In this document: piece by piece, positions 34,493 to 42,672 of the stretch
How positions within the stretch are numbered: the first letter of the stretch is position 1
How the letters are laid out: each line of letters begins with the position of its first letter
Notes under the pieces: model-generated
The model's input: only the letters and a program-made list of their open reading frames with translations
Database searches by the model: none
Told to the model about the DNA's origin: nothing
Program-made: the position numbers and the translations under genes
Source of the DNA: Verrucomicrobiia bacterium
GTDB taxonomy: Bacteria; Verrucomicrobiota; Verrucomicrobiia; Verrucomicrobiales; DEV007
Direction: 5' to 3'
NCBI GenBank assembly: GCA_020439945.1
Contig: JAGRPB010000010.1
Coordinates: 1 to 57,642, forward strand
DNA length: 57,642 nt

Positions 34493-37207
34493 TCAGGGCT
34501 GACCTCGCATCAGTTCCTTCGCGCGATTGTCGAATTGCAGGCAGAGCGCGAGTTCACCATGGGAATTGAGCGGCGAACCCAGCCCCTTGAGGCCGGCTCC
34601 TGTGCGGTCAAAACCGATCGCGGAAAGCTGGATCGAACGCGTTCTCGTGATCGAGGAAACCAGGTTGCTGTGCAGCACGCCCTTCCTCAACTGGAGAAAC
34701 GGACGCCGCAATTCTGGTTCGGAAGAGTTCTGGTAGTTCCCCATCCAGAGCGCCTGATTCCGTCCGCGCGGCGCTCGCGTCAGGGAGGTAACGACGGCAT
34801 AACTCCCGAAGTGGCCAAGCGCCATCCGCTGGATCACGCCGATTCGGGCATTGTCACAGCCAGGCGCCACCTCGCCCTCGCGGAGGAGAATGCGCAAAGA
34901 TTCCCCTCTTTTCGACAGGAAGACGGCGCAATCGTTGGCCGCACTGATTCCCGTGCCTCGGATCTTGGCGAGGAAGAGAATGTCGCCATTGGGATTGATG
35001 GAAAACTGAACGAAGCGAGCGAAGACCGCATTTCCATCGAGGTCCGGCACCGGATCCCCCTCACGCACTGCCAATTCGGGCACCTGCGAGGTCCGTTGCC
35101 GCCAGAGGCCCTCGTTGCTGACCGCCGTCGCGTCACCGCCTCTCACCGTCGCACGAAAAGCGGTCCAGAAGATTTCGCTCCCGGTTTCCCCGAGAAAGGT
35201 CGAGAAGACGGCACCATCGATTCCGGGAGCGGCATCACCTTTCCGGGCAATCGCCGTCGTCCCAATGCCGCGCTGATGACGAAAGATTGCCTGATTGGTC
35301 GTCGGATCCGACTGGAGCCCGGCTCGGAAGGACGCGTAGTCTCCGGGAAAGGCCACCCGATTCAAAAATCCGTAGGCCTCGGCTCCCGGAAGAGGAGAGG
35401 CGTCGCCTTCCCGAATCGCTTCAGTCGCGGCGCCGCCTTCGTTGATGAAAAGCAGCCCGGAATCATTGCTCGCAGTGACCCCGTTGAATCCCTGCACGAG
35501 ATCCACACAGGCCACCTGGCCTTGGAACTCCATTCGGCCTTGGGCCACTTCACCGATGCGGCGAACGACTCCACCGATCACCGGCTCCAGATCGCCAGTC
35601 CGAAGCATCGGCACGGCGGCGGTGTTTCCATTATAACCGAGCAAGACTTGGCGATTCGCCGGAGTCACACCGGGGCCTCGAAGAAAAGCGGTAAAAAGGG
35701 AAAGGTCCTGCTGATTGTTCAGGATTTGGCCGAACAGAGCCGGAACGCCGCTACCGATCGGGGTGACGCCCGATTGCGCGACCGTGTCGTAGCCCCTTGA
35801 GAACTGATCCGATACCATCGCGAAACGGCGTCCCCGTGAAGCCCCGGCACCCCCAAGCGCGGATGAGAAGACCACTTCGCCGTTGCTGTTGATGGCGGCA
35901 TCGCCGAATCTGGCGTAGAAGGCGTCGTCGGAAACTCCCGGAACGAAATCACGCGTGCCGGCGATTGGATCGAGCGCCAACGGCCCCGCCAGGTTTTCGA
36001 ATCGATAGACCGCACCGGCACTATCGACGTCGCCGACATCCTGTTGCGGCGCTCCCACCACAAGTTCATTTCCGCAGAAGGCCACCGAGTTGCCAAAATC
36101 AGAATTCGAGGCCGTGCCACCGAAGCTGGCCGAGTTGCTTCCGTCGGGGGGAAACAATTTCTGGAGAAAGGTGCCACGCGCTAGGTCAAAGAGGTAGACG
36201 GCCCCCTGGCTGCTTCCACGGGCTCCCAGCGCTCCCTCGGCACCGACGGCGAGCAACGACCCTTCGGCCGCAAAGCATTTTCCAAAGAAGCTGATCCCAC
36301 CGCTTTCAGGACAATCGATGACGAGATCCTGAGTCATGGTCACGAGATCCCAGGTGAAAACGCGACCGCTGTCGGTATCTCCACCTTTTTCCGCTCCGAT
36401 GATGGCCCTACGTCCATCGAAACCGACCATGGTGCCGAAGAGATCGTTCACCCCACCGTCCGGATTTGCGAATTTCCGGATCTCGGTGCCCCGCATCGCG
36501 TCGAAAAGATAGGCACCTCCAACGGTGGCATCGTCTCCCGGTGCACCCGCCAGGAGCAAGTGATCCGAAAGCGCCACGGAGTCTCCCAGCACATCGCCCG
36601 CCGAACCGTCGACCGCTTCCAACTCGAAAAGCTGAGCGCCGGAAACCCGATCGAAAACGAAAACCGAGCCACGACCGGTGTTTCTCCCGGCGGCGCCAGC
36701 GGCCACGTAGTGTTCGTTGATGGCAACGCTGGTCCCCAGCGAAGAGAAGGCCAGATTGCCGCCAGAGGGACGCAAGGTATGAACGAGAGTTCCGGTCGTC
36801 AGGTCGTACACGTAGACGGCCCCACTATCGACGTTGCCTTCATCGAAATCCTCGGCTCCAACCGCGAGCCACGAATCGTAGAGAGCCACGCTCCCGCCAA
36901 AGTAGTCGCGCACACCCCCACCCGGGATTGTGAATCGATGCCTGAGGCGACCGGTTCGCGCATCGTAGACATGCACCGCGCCGGCATCCTCGGCGACTTC
37001 GTCATTGCGTGGCTCACCCACCGCGATCCAGCGATGGTTGGCGGCGACCGCATTGCCGAAGTTCGGCAGGACTTGGGCAACGTCGTGCCTGGCGGTGATC
37101 TTGGTGAGTCGGGGATGGTAGGACTGAGCGAAGAGATCGCCCGTGACCAGCGTCAAAACCGCCAGCAATGTGAACGCGAAAGGAAGGTGGGAAGCAGGAA
37201 TTTTCAT
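34493..37207 (-). CDS. Secreted double-propeller FG-GAP protein, paralog 4
   Basis: 904 residues with a signal peptide (HLPFAFTLLAVLTLVTGDLFAQ). Seven FG-GAP blades (NFGNAVAANHRWIAVGEP to DFGNSVAFCGNELVVGAPQQD) and seven RxGD-type units with almost regular spelling (RTGDLEPVIGG, REGDASPLPGAEA, RKGDAAPGIDGAVF, REGDPVPDLDGNAVF, REGEVAPGCDNAR). The tail has LQLRKGVLHSN and RTGAGLKGLGSPLN. It lies 80 bp downstream of the response regulator gene but has its own palindrome 48 nt before the ATG, nearly identical in sequence and spacing to that of paralog 5. Confidence 0.86.
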   Translation of the reverse strand: MKIPASHLPFAFTLLAVLTLVTGDLFAQSYHPRLTKITARHDVAQVLPNFGNAVAANHRWIAVGEPRNDEVAEDAGAVHVYDARTGRLRHRFTIPGGGVRDYFGGSVALYDSWLAVGAEDFDEGNVDSGAVYVYDLTTGTLVHTLRPSGGNLAFSSLGTSVAINEHYVAAGAAGRNTGRGSVFVFDRVSGAQLFELEAVDGSAGDVLGDSVALSDHLLLAGAPGDDATVGGAYLFDAMRGTEIRKFANPDGGVNDLFGTMVGFDGRRAIIGAEKGGDTDSGRVFTWDLVTMTQDLVIDCPESGGISFFGKCFAAEGSLLAVGAEGALGARGSSQGAVYLFDLARGTFLQKLFPPDGSNSASFGGTASNSDFGNSVAFCGNELVVGAPQQDVGDVDSAGAVYRFENLAGPLALDPIAGTRDFVPGVSDDAFYARFGDAAINSNGEVVFSSALGGAGASRGRRFAMVSDQFSRGYDTVAQSGVTPIGSGVPALFGQILNNQQDLSLFTAFLRGPGVTPANRQVLLGYNGNTAAVPMLRTGDLEPVIGGVVRRIGEVAQGRMEFQGQVACVDLVQGFNGVTASNDSGLLFINEGGAATEAIREGDASPLPGAEAYGFLNRVAFPGDYASFRAGLQSDPTTNQAIFRHQRGIGTTAIARKGDAAPGIDGAVFSTFLGETGSEIFWTAFRATVRGGDATAVSNEGLWRQRTSQVPELAVREGDPVPDLDGNAVFARFVQFSINPNGDILFLAKIRGTGISAANDCAVFLSKRGESLRILLREGEVAPGCDNARIGVIQRMALGHFGSYAVVTSLTRAPRGRNQALWMGNYQNSSEPELRRPFLQLRKGVLHSNLVSSITRTRSIQLSAIGFDRTGAGLKGLGSPLNSHGELALCLQFDNRAKELMRGQP

Positions 37208-37255
37208 GGCGGGAAAACAAAACGCTCCCGCACCCAGTCCGTCACCCGAGGCCCG

Positions 37256-37273
37256 CTCCGTAAATCTACGGAG
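37256..37273 (-). promoter_or_regulatory. 18-bp palindrome upstream of FG-GAP paralog 4
   Basis: On the coding strand CTCCGTAGATTTACGGAG: perfect 7-bp arms with a GATT centre. The distance to the ATG is 48 nt. Together with the copy at 39823-39840 it is a candidate binding site for the response regulator encoded next door. Confidence 0.65.
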
Positions 37274-37287
37274 TCGAAATCAACGCC

Positions 37288-37920
37288 CTATCGTTCTCCG
37301 CTTTCACAAAATCCTGATCGAATCGCTCGTGCCACCAGGTCGGTGACATTGCGGGCGCCGAACTTCACGACCAGTTGATTGCGGTAGGTTTCCACCGTCC
37401 GTGCGCCGATGCCCAACCGCTCGCCGATCTCCCGGGCACTCTGTCCCTTGATCAAGCCGGCCAGCACTTCGGCTTCGCGCTCTGTTACCGAGAGGACTTG
37501 CAGCGCATCCCGAAGCGCCGGTTCGTCCAGGCTGGCGCTGAAGAATACCTCGCCCGCCGCCACCGCTCGAATTGCCGCCAGCACTTCATCGAAGGCGTCT
37601 TCCTTCACCAGATAACCGCGCGCTCCGGCACGGATCATCTCCGCCACCAGCATCGGCTCGCTGAAACTGCTCAGGAGGATGCAACGCGTTGGAAGCTTCT
37701 CACCGCTCACCGCGCGAGCCACCTCGAGCCCGGTCATCTGCGGCATCGAATGATCGAGGACCGCGACATCGGGCCGGAGTTCCCGAATCTTTTCCAAAGC
37801 CGAAGCGCCGTCGCCGCAATCGGCCACCACTTCGCAGTCCCAGGCCTCTCGCAACAGGCTCGCCAGGCCCTCGCGGAGCAGGCGGTGATCGTCGGCGAGC
37901 ACGAGTCGAATCCGATCCAT
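37288..37920 (-). CDS. NarL/FixJ-type response regulator
   Basis: 210 residues. Receiver domain (1-120) with acidic pocket VLADDH, phosphoacceptor Asp56 in AVLDHSMP, Ser/Thr switch in ILLSSFSE and Lys in YLVKEDAF. A LuxR-type HTH (about 145-205) reads LSVTEREAEVLAGLIKGQSAREIG and TVETYRNQLVVKF. It should bind DNA as a dimer, matching a palindromic site. Its start is 4 bp after the stop of the histidine kinase, so the pair is coupled. Confidence 0.94.
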   Translation of the reverse strand: MDRIRLVLADDHRLLREGLASLLREAWDCEVVADCGDGASALEKIRELRPDVAVLDHSMPQMTGLEVARAVSGEKLPTRCILLSSFSEPMLVAEMIRAGARGYLVKEDAFDEVLAAIRAVAAGEVFFSASLDEPALRDALQVLSVTEREAEVLAGLIKGQSAREIGERLGIGARTVETYRNQLVVKFGARNVTDLVARAIRSGFCESGER

Positions 37921-37924
37921 CGTT

Positions 37925-39775
37925 TTAATCCGGTGCTTGAAAGTTGTCTCTCCGGCTCAGGGGAAGGCGGTAGTGAATTCGCGTTCCCGAACCGGGTTTC
38001 GAATCGATGTCGAGTTTTCCTCCTGACAATTCCGCCTGGTCGCGGAGAAACTTCAAGCCCATGCGTTCGCTGCTCAGCCCGTGCGGATCGAATCCCTGAC
38101 CATCGTCGGTGACCCGGGTGACAATTTCCCCATCCTCGGAGCTGACCGTGATCTTCACCGAGGTCGCCTGGGCGTGACGACAGGCGTTCCCGGCGGCTTC
38201 CTGGGCCGCGCGAAAAATGGCGTCCTTTTCGGAATCAGTCAGTTCCGGGATCTTCTCGATCCCCACTTCCACCTCTACACCGTGACGGACCGAGAGTTTC
38301 GCCGCCAAAGTCTCCAGTGCTTCCTTCAACGTGGCGCCGCGCAAAGCGAGCGGCTGAAGATCTTCGGCAGCCCGGCGAACCTCGCCGATTGCTTCACCGA
38401 GTCCGTTGACCATTTCCTCGGCGGCGAGACTTTCGGGCTGTTCCTTGCGAAGACGTTTCGCGGCCAGCATCAGATACTGAAGATCCTGGGCCACGCCGTC
38501 GTGCAGGTGTCGGCCCACCCGCGTACGTTCGCGACGACCGCTTTCCAACACCTCGCGAGCCAGCCGCTGTTCCCGCCGTCGGGCGAGAGCATAACGTCGC
38601 AGCAAGGTTCCTCCCACCGAGGTCACTGCGGCGAGAATCCCGAGATCCATCGGCTGCCAGACCGACGCCGCCAGTTTCATCCAGGGAATCACGAACAGAC
38701 TCACCTGTGCGCTGACGGTCAGGCAGAGAAACACCAATCCCAATAGCACCGCCGGAGCAGCGACGGAACCCGTCCGCCAGCCCTGCCAGGCGCGGCTGAG
38801 ACTGACGACCCCCACACCGAGCAGCATCAGCAAGTAAAGCAGGATGACGCCTTGAAAGCGAAGCTGAAGAAAGTGTGCTGACACGACCAGCCCGAGGCCG
38901 AGAAGCGTCACCACCATCTCTCGTTTCCATCCGCGCCCCTCGCACAAACCGCGGATCATCCACGGTGTCAGAATCGGCATCGCCCAGTAGAAGAAGACCG
39001 CCAGTCCGACCACCCAGCCGGCTCCTCCCGGCATTTCTCCGGAGAAAATCAGCTGCGAGGTCATCAGGTGAACGGTCCCGGTGGCGGCAAAAAGCGAAGC
39101 CGCAAACAGCCACGGCTGCGTCGCGTCACCGGTCGCCCGTACCAGCACGAACACCAACGCCCAGACCAGGGCAAACGCCGCCACGGCGAATACGACTGCC
39201 TCACGTCCCAGTTCGAGAAATCGCCGCTGCCCTAGCAGATCATCGACCGGATACAGACCTACCGGTCCACCGAGAATGCCGCCCGCACCGGCCACGTTGC
39301 GAACGCGAATCGCGAGCACGTTGTCCCCTTCGCCTGCTTTTCGAAAGGTATTCGCTGCGACGGCCCACGCATGGACCGTCCGCTGGGGTGGGACCAGAAT
39401 CGTGCCACCGACATCGCCGCCGATTTCGCCGATTGGTTGCCCATTCCAATAAGCCTTCGAAAGATTCCCCACGAAGCCGGCGGAAACCATCCACGCCTTT
39501 GCCTCGGCCTCGAACGGTTTCGCGAAATGGATCCGATACCATCCCACCGATCCGACGCGAGAAGGACCTCCGGGGAGCCCCTGCCAACCGCGACTGAGAT
39601 CGGATGGCGCAACCTCTTGCCAAGCGGAATCGTCGAAGCTAATCACTTCCCTACCCTCGCCGTCTCCGCGCTGAAACAGGACCCGCCCCGGCATGACCGA
39701 CTCCTGCGCCGAACCGATGTCGGCAGACATCAGCACGACGCCGGTCAGGAAAAGGAGGAACCGGTGAGCGACCAT
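37925..39775 (-). CDS. Sensor histidine kinase with extracellular galactose-binding-like domain and 7 TM helices
   Basis: About 616 residues. After a signal peptide, residues 30-185 form a jelly-roll domain resembling galactose-binding-like modules (WYRIHFAKPFEAEAKAW, AYWNGQPIGEIGG, NVLAIRVRNVAGAGG). About seven membrane helices follow (190-400), as in 7TMR-DISM sensors. HisKA_3 has phospho-His425 in RHLHDGVAQDLQ. The HATPase domain carries EAAGNACRHAQA, DDGQGFD and GLKFLRDQAE. It pairs with the downstream NarL-type regulator. The frame opens further upstream at 40057, but that part runs into the divergent FG-GAP gene, and the leader starts at 39775 (ATGs at 39784 and 39790 are alternatives). 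A carbohydrate-type ligand is inferred. Confidence 0.88.
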   Translation of the reverse strand: MVAHRFLLFLTGVVLMSADIGSAQESVMPGRVLFQRGDGEGREVISFDDSAWQEVAPSDLSRGWQGLPGGPSRVGSVGWYRIHFAKPFEAEAKAWMVSAGFVGNLSKAYWNGQPIGEIGGDVGGTILVPPQRTVHAWAVAANTFRKAGEGDNVLAIRVRNVAGAGGILGGPVGLYPVDDLLGQRRFLELGREAVVFAVAAFALVWALVFVLVRATGDATQPWLFAASLFAATGTVHLMTSQLIFSGEMPGGAGWVVGLAVFFYWAMPILTPWMIRGLCEGRGWKREMVVTLLGLGLVVSAHFLQLRFQGVILLYLLMLLGVGVVSLSRAWQGWRTGSVAAPAVLLGLVFLCLTVSAQVSLFVIPWMKLAASVWQPMDLGILAAVTSVGGTLLRRYALARRREQRLAREVLESGRRERTRVGRHLHDGVAQDLQYLMLAAKRLRKEQPESLAAEEMVNGLGEAIGEVRRAAEDLQPLALRGATLKEALETLAAKLSVRHGVEVEVGIEKIPELTDSEKDAIFRAAQEAAGNACRHAQATSVKITVSSEDGEIVTRVTDDGQGFDPHGLSSERMGLKFLRDQAELSGGKLDIDSKPGSGTRIHYRLPLSRRDNFQAPD

Positions 39776-39822
39776 CGCTCCCATGGTCATTCCTGTCCTG
39801 ATCTCAGGCAATGCCGAAATGA

Positions 39823-39840
39823 CTCCGTAGATTTCCGGAG
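39823..39840 (+). promoter_or_regulatory. 18-bp palindrome between the kinase and FG-GAP paralog 5
   Basis: CTCCGTAGATTTCCGGAG, 17 of 18 identical to the paralog 4 site, placed 48 nt before the paralog 5 ATG and 47 nt before the divergent kinase ATG. This is a likely shared operator. Confidence 0.65.
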
Positions 39841-39888
39841 CCGTTAGAGAGAGAGGGCACCGAAGTGAGGCGGTAATTTTTCCTCGCC

Positions 39889-42567
39889 ATGAAAACTTCC
39901 CTCGTCCGCTCCCTACCTCTCCTATTCCTCGCGGCAGCGCTCTCGTCATTTTGTTTGGCGCCCAATATCGCGGTCGCCCAACTTCCCGCCGTCCGGCAAT
40001 TCCTCGGCGATCGCCCCGGTTTGGAGTTCGCCACCGACTTCGGCGCCACCGTGGCACTGTCCGATCGATGGATCGTCATCGGCGATACCGAGGCCGACTT
40101 GCCGCTCAAGGACGCCGGTTCGGTTCACGTTTTCGATGCTCGTAGCGGCAGGCTGCGACACAAGCTTTCCGCCTCCCAACCACAGACCGATGCCGAATTT
40201 GGCCGAGCCATTTCCATTCGCGGCCACCTCGTGCTCATCGGCGCACCGGGAGAAAACAGCAACTCCGGCGCGGCTTACCTCTTTGATCTGCGAACGGGAC
40301 AGGAATTACTCCGGCTCACCGCCACCGTCCAGAGTCCGGGACTTCGATTCGGCCAATCGCTGGCGCTGAGCGATGACCGGATCGCCATTGGTTGTCCCTT
40401 TGAAGCATTCGGAGCGGGAAGAATCTACCTTTTCGACCCCAATTCGGGTGCCTACTTCGGCAAGCTGAAAGCCGAGGATGCCGCTTCCGGAGATCAATTC
40501 GGCACCTCCGTCACCATCGATGGTGATCTGATTCTCTGCGGCTCTCCTTTCGCCAACACCGCAGTCGCCGACAGCGGCGCCGCTTACCTTTTCCATGCCG
40601 TAAGTCGCCAGCAGATCCAGAAATTTGCTCCCGCCGATGTCGGTTCCGCCAATGCCCAATTCGGTTCCGCCGTCGCCATCGGGGATGCGAGATTCGCCAT
40701 TTCCGCACCGGACCGAAACAATTCTCGGGGAGCGGTCTTTCTCTACCAATTCCCCTCCCTTCTGCTCGAAACGATGACGGTCAGTCCGACCGAATCTGCC
40801 AACGAGCGATTCGGTGCCGCTCTCGCGCTCGACGGAAATCTCCTCCTCGTCGGCGCCCCTACCGCCTCCAACTCCACCGGGCGCGTTTTTGCCTATCGGC
40901 CGGATCGCGGGGAGTTTCTCTACTCCCTTCCGCGCACCGTTTCCGGAGTGGGAAATTCCGTCGCGCTTTGCGGGGATCGTGCCGTGACCGGCGCCCCCGA
41001 CGATGATACCCAGCTTCGTGGGAATGGCGCCGCCTACCTCTATTCACAACTATCTCAACCCCTGCCGCTCCAGGGCGGGCCTGTCATCGGCGATTTCACT
41101 CCCGGCATTCCCGGCGGTCAGTTTCGTCGTTTCCAGAAAGTCGCCATCACTCCCTACGGCGAAGCGGCGTTTCTTTCCATCCATCCCGATCCCGCCGTCG
41201 CGAACGTTCGCGGGCAGGCGCTCTGGGCTTCGTCTCCCGACCGCAATTCCCCTCGCAGCTATCTCGAACGCGGTTTTGACCTCGATGCCATCGGCGAAGA
41301 GTTCGCCGGAAAACGGGTGGCGACCATCCTCGACTACCGCTTCCTCGCCGGCATCGGCTCGGCCAATCTCGTCCGGATCTCCGGCGACGATGTCACTCCT
41401 CGCAATGCCACAGCGCTGATCTATCACGACAACTCGGTGGCCCCAGTGGCGCTGGTTCGAACCGGGACACCGATCCCGGATTTGGGCGATTCCGAGATCG
41501 CCCGAATCCACGAATTCGTCGACAGCGGAGCGCTCACCTACCCCATCGCTTACTCACTTCGTCGGGGCGTGGCCGGCCGCGATCGAACGAATGACAGCGG
41601 CGTGATCTCGCCCGGATACGACTACATCGATACCTTCTTCAATCACTTCAAAGTCCGGGAAAGAGCCTTCAGTCCATCAGGAGGAATCTACGGCCAGTTC
41701 GCTCCTCGAATCGCCGTGGGGAACGCTCGGGAAATCGCCTACGCGGCGTTCCGAATCGACGACGAACCACTGCCGGCGATTTACAATTCCAAGACCGGAA
41801 AAGTGGCGGAAAAAAACGAAGCGGTGGGCGACTTCCTCCCTGGCGTCACCTTTCGCGCCTTTCTCGGCGAAACCTACTCCAGCACTCAACCCGAGATTCT
41901 CTTCCGCGCCATCCTGCAAGGACCCGGGATCACCGGAGCGAACAACGAGGCGATCTTTCACCAGGATCCCGCCATCGGTCTCGTGGCTCGAAAAGGCGAT
42001 CAGCATCCCACCGAGCCGAACGGCCAGGTTTGGAATCGCTTTCTCGGCTTCTGGCCCTCCGGCAGCGACGCGGTCATGATTCTCGCCACCCTGCGAGGTC
42101 CCGGCGTGACCGCGCAGAACGATCGCGGACTCTGGCTGCTGCAGAGCGACGGCAGCTGGTTACGCCTGCTCCGCGAGGGCGATACGCTTCCCGGGCCAGC
42201 CGAATCCCGTGTCACCACAATCCGTCGTGTCAGCGCCGAAGGGATCTTTGGCAATTACGCGGTGCTCTGTCAGCTAAGCGGCCCCAGGGGTGCCAATCTC
42301 GCGCTGATCACCGGGAGGACACTCGCGGGCGATCCCGACGATCTCGCCCCGCTGCGACGGCCGCGAGTCGTGTTGAGAAAAGGCACCCTCGCCGATCCCG
42401 CGGAATCTCCCGGTTCACGCGTGCGATCGATCGCGATGGAATCGCCCCTCGACCGCGCCGGTGCGGGAGCCAAGGGCGGCAATGAATCGATCAGCCGCAA
42501 CGGCGAAATCGCCGCCCAAGTCATCTACGAACGCGGCATCCGTGAAATCCGATTCGGAAAATGGTGA
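39889..42567 (+). CDS. Secreted double-propeller FG-GAP protein, paralog 5
   Basis: 892 residues with a signal peptide (MKTSLVRSLPLLFLAAALSS). Seven FG-GAP blades (DFGATVALSDRWIVIGD to GVGNSVALCGDRAVTGAPDDD; the fifth and sixth are short) and seven RxGD-like units (GDFTPGIPGGQF, RTGTPIPDLGDSE, GDFLPGVTFRAFLGE, RKGDQHP, REGDTLPGPAESR). The tail is VVLRKGTLADPAES ... RAGAGAKGGNESI. It is divergent from the kinase gene and shares the regulatory palindrome with it. The bases around the start, CGCCATGAAAA, also match paralog 4, suggesting the promoter was duplicated with the gene. Confidence 0.86.
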   Translation: MKTSLVRSLPLLFLAAALSSFCLAPNIAVAQLPAVRQFLGDRPGLEFATDFGATVALSDRWIVIGDTEADLPLKDAGSVHVFDARSGRLRHKLSASQPQTDAEFGRAISIRGHLVLIGAPGENSNSGAAYLFDLRTGQELLRLTATVQSPGLRFGQSLALSDDRIAIGCPFEAFGAGRIYLFDPNSGAYFGKLKAEDAASGDQFGTSVTIDGDLILCGSPFANTAVADSGAAYLFHAVSRQQIQKFAPADVGSANAQFGSAVAIGDARFAISAPDRNNSRGAVFLYQFPSLLLETMTVSPTESANERFGAALALDGNLLLVGAPTASNSTGRVFAYRPDRGEFLYSLPRTVSGVGNSVALCGDRAVTGAPDDDTQLRGNGAAYLYSQLSQPLPLQGGPVIGDFTPGIPGGQFRRFQKVAITPYGEAAFLSIHPDPAVANVRGQALWASSPDRNSPRSYLERGFDLDAIGEEFAGKRVATILDYRFLAGIGSANLVRISGDDVTPRNATALIYHDNSVAPVALVRTGTPIPDLGDSEIARIHEFVDSGALTYPIAYSLRRGVAGRDRTNDSGVISPGYDYIDTFFNHFKVRERAFSPSGGIYGQFAPRIAVGNAREIAYAAFRIDDEPLPAIYNSKTGKVAEKNEAVGDFLPGVTFRAFLGETYSSTQPEILFRAILQGPGITGANNEAIFHQDPAIGLVARKGDQHPTEPNGQVWNRFLGFWPSGSDAVMILATLRGPGVTAQNDRGLWLLQSDGSWLRLLREGDTLPGPAESRVTTIRRVSAEGIFGNYAVLCQLSGPRGANLALITGRTLAGDPDDLAPLRRPRVVLRKGTLADPAESPGSRVRSIAMESPLDRAGAGAKGGNESISRNGEIAAQVIYERGIREIRFGKW

Positions 42568-42607
42568 CCCGAAAACCTAAGCAAAATCCAAGCCGTTTAC
42601 CCGGACG

Positions 42608-42650
42608 AAACAGGGTCAGGTCGCCGACTCAACCCCCTTTGGTCCGACCC
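42608..42650. repeat. Degenerate copy of the dispersed ACAGGGT repeat
   Basis: The convergent gap between paralogs 5 and 6 contains ACAGGGTCAGGTCGCCGAC followed by a degenerate arm. It matches the core of the other copies but no longer forms a good hairpin. Confidence 0.5.
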
Positions 42651-42672
42651 GAGTTCCTCGGTTCCCGGAGAT

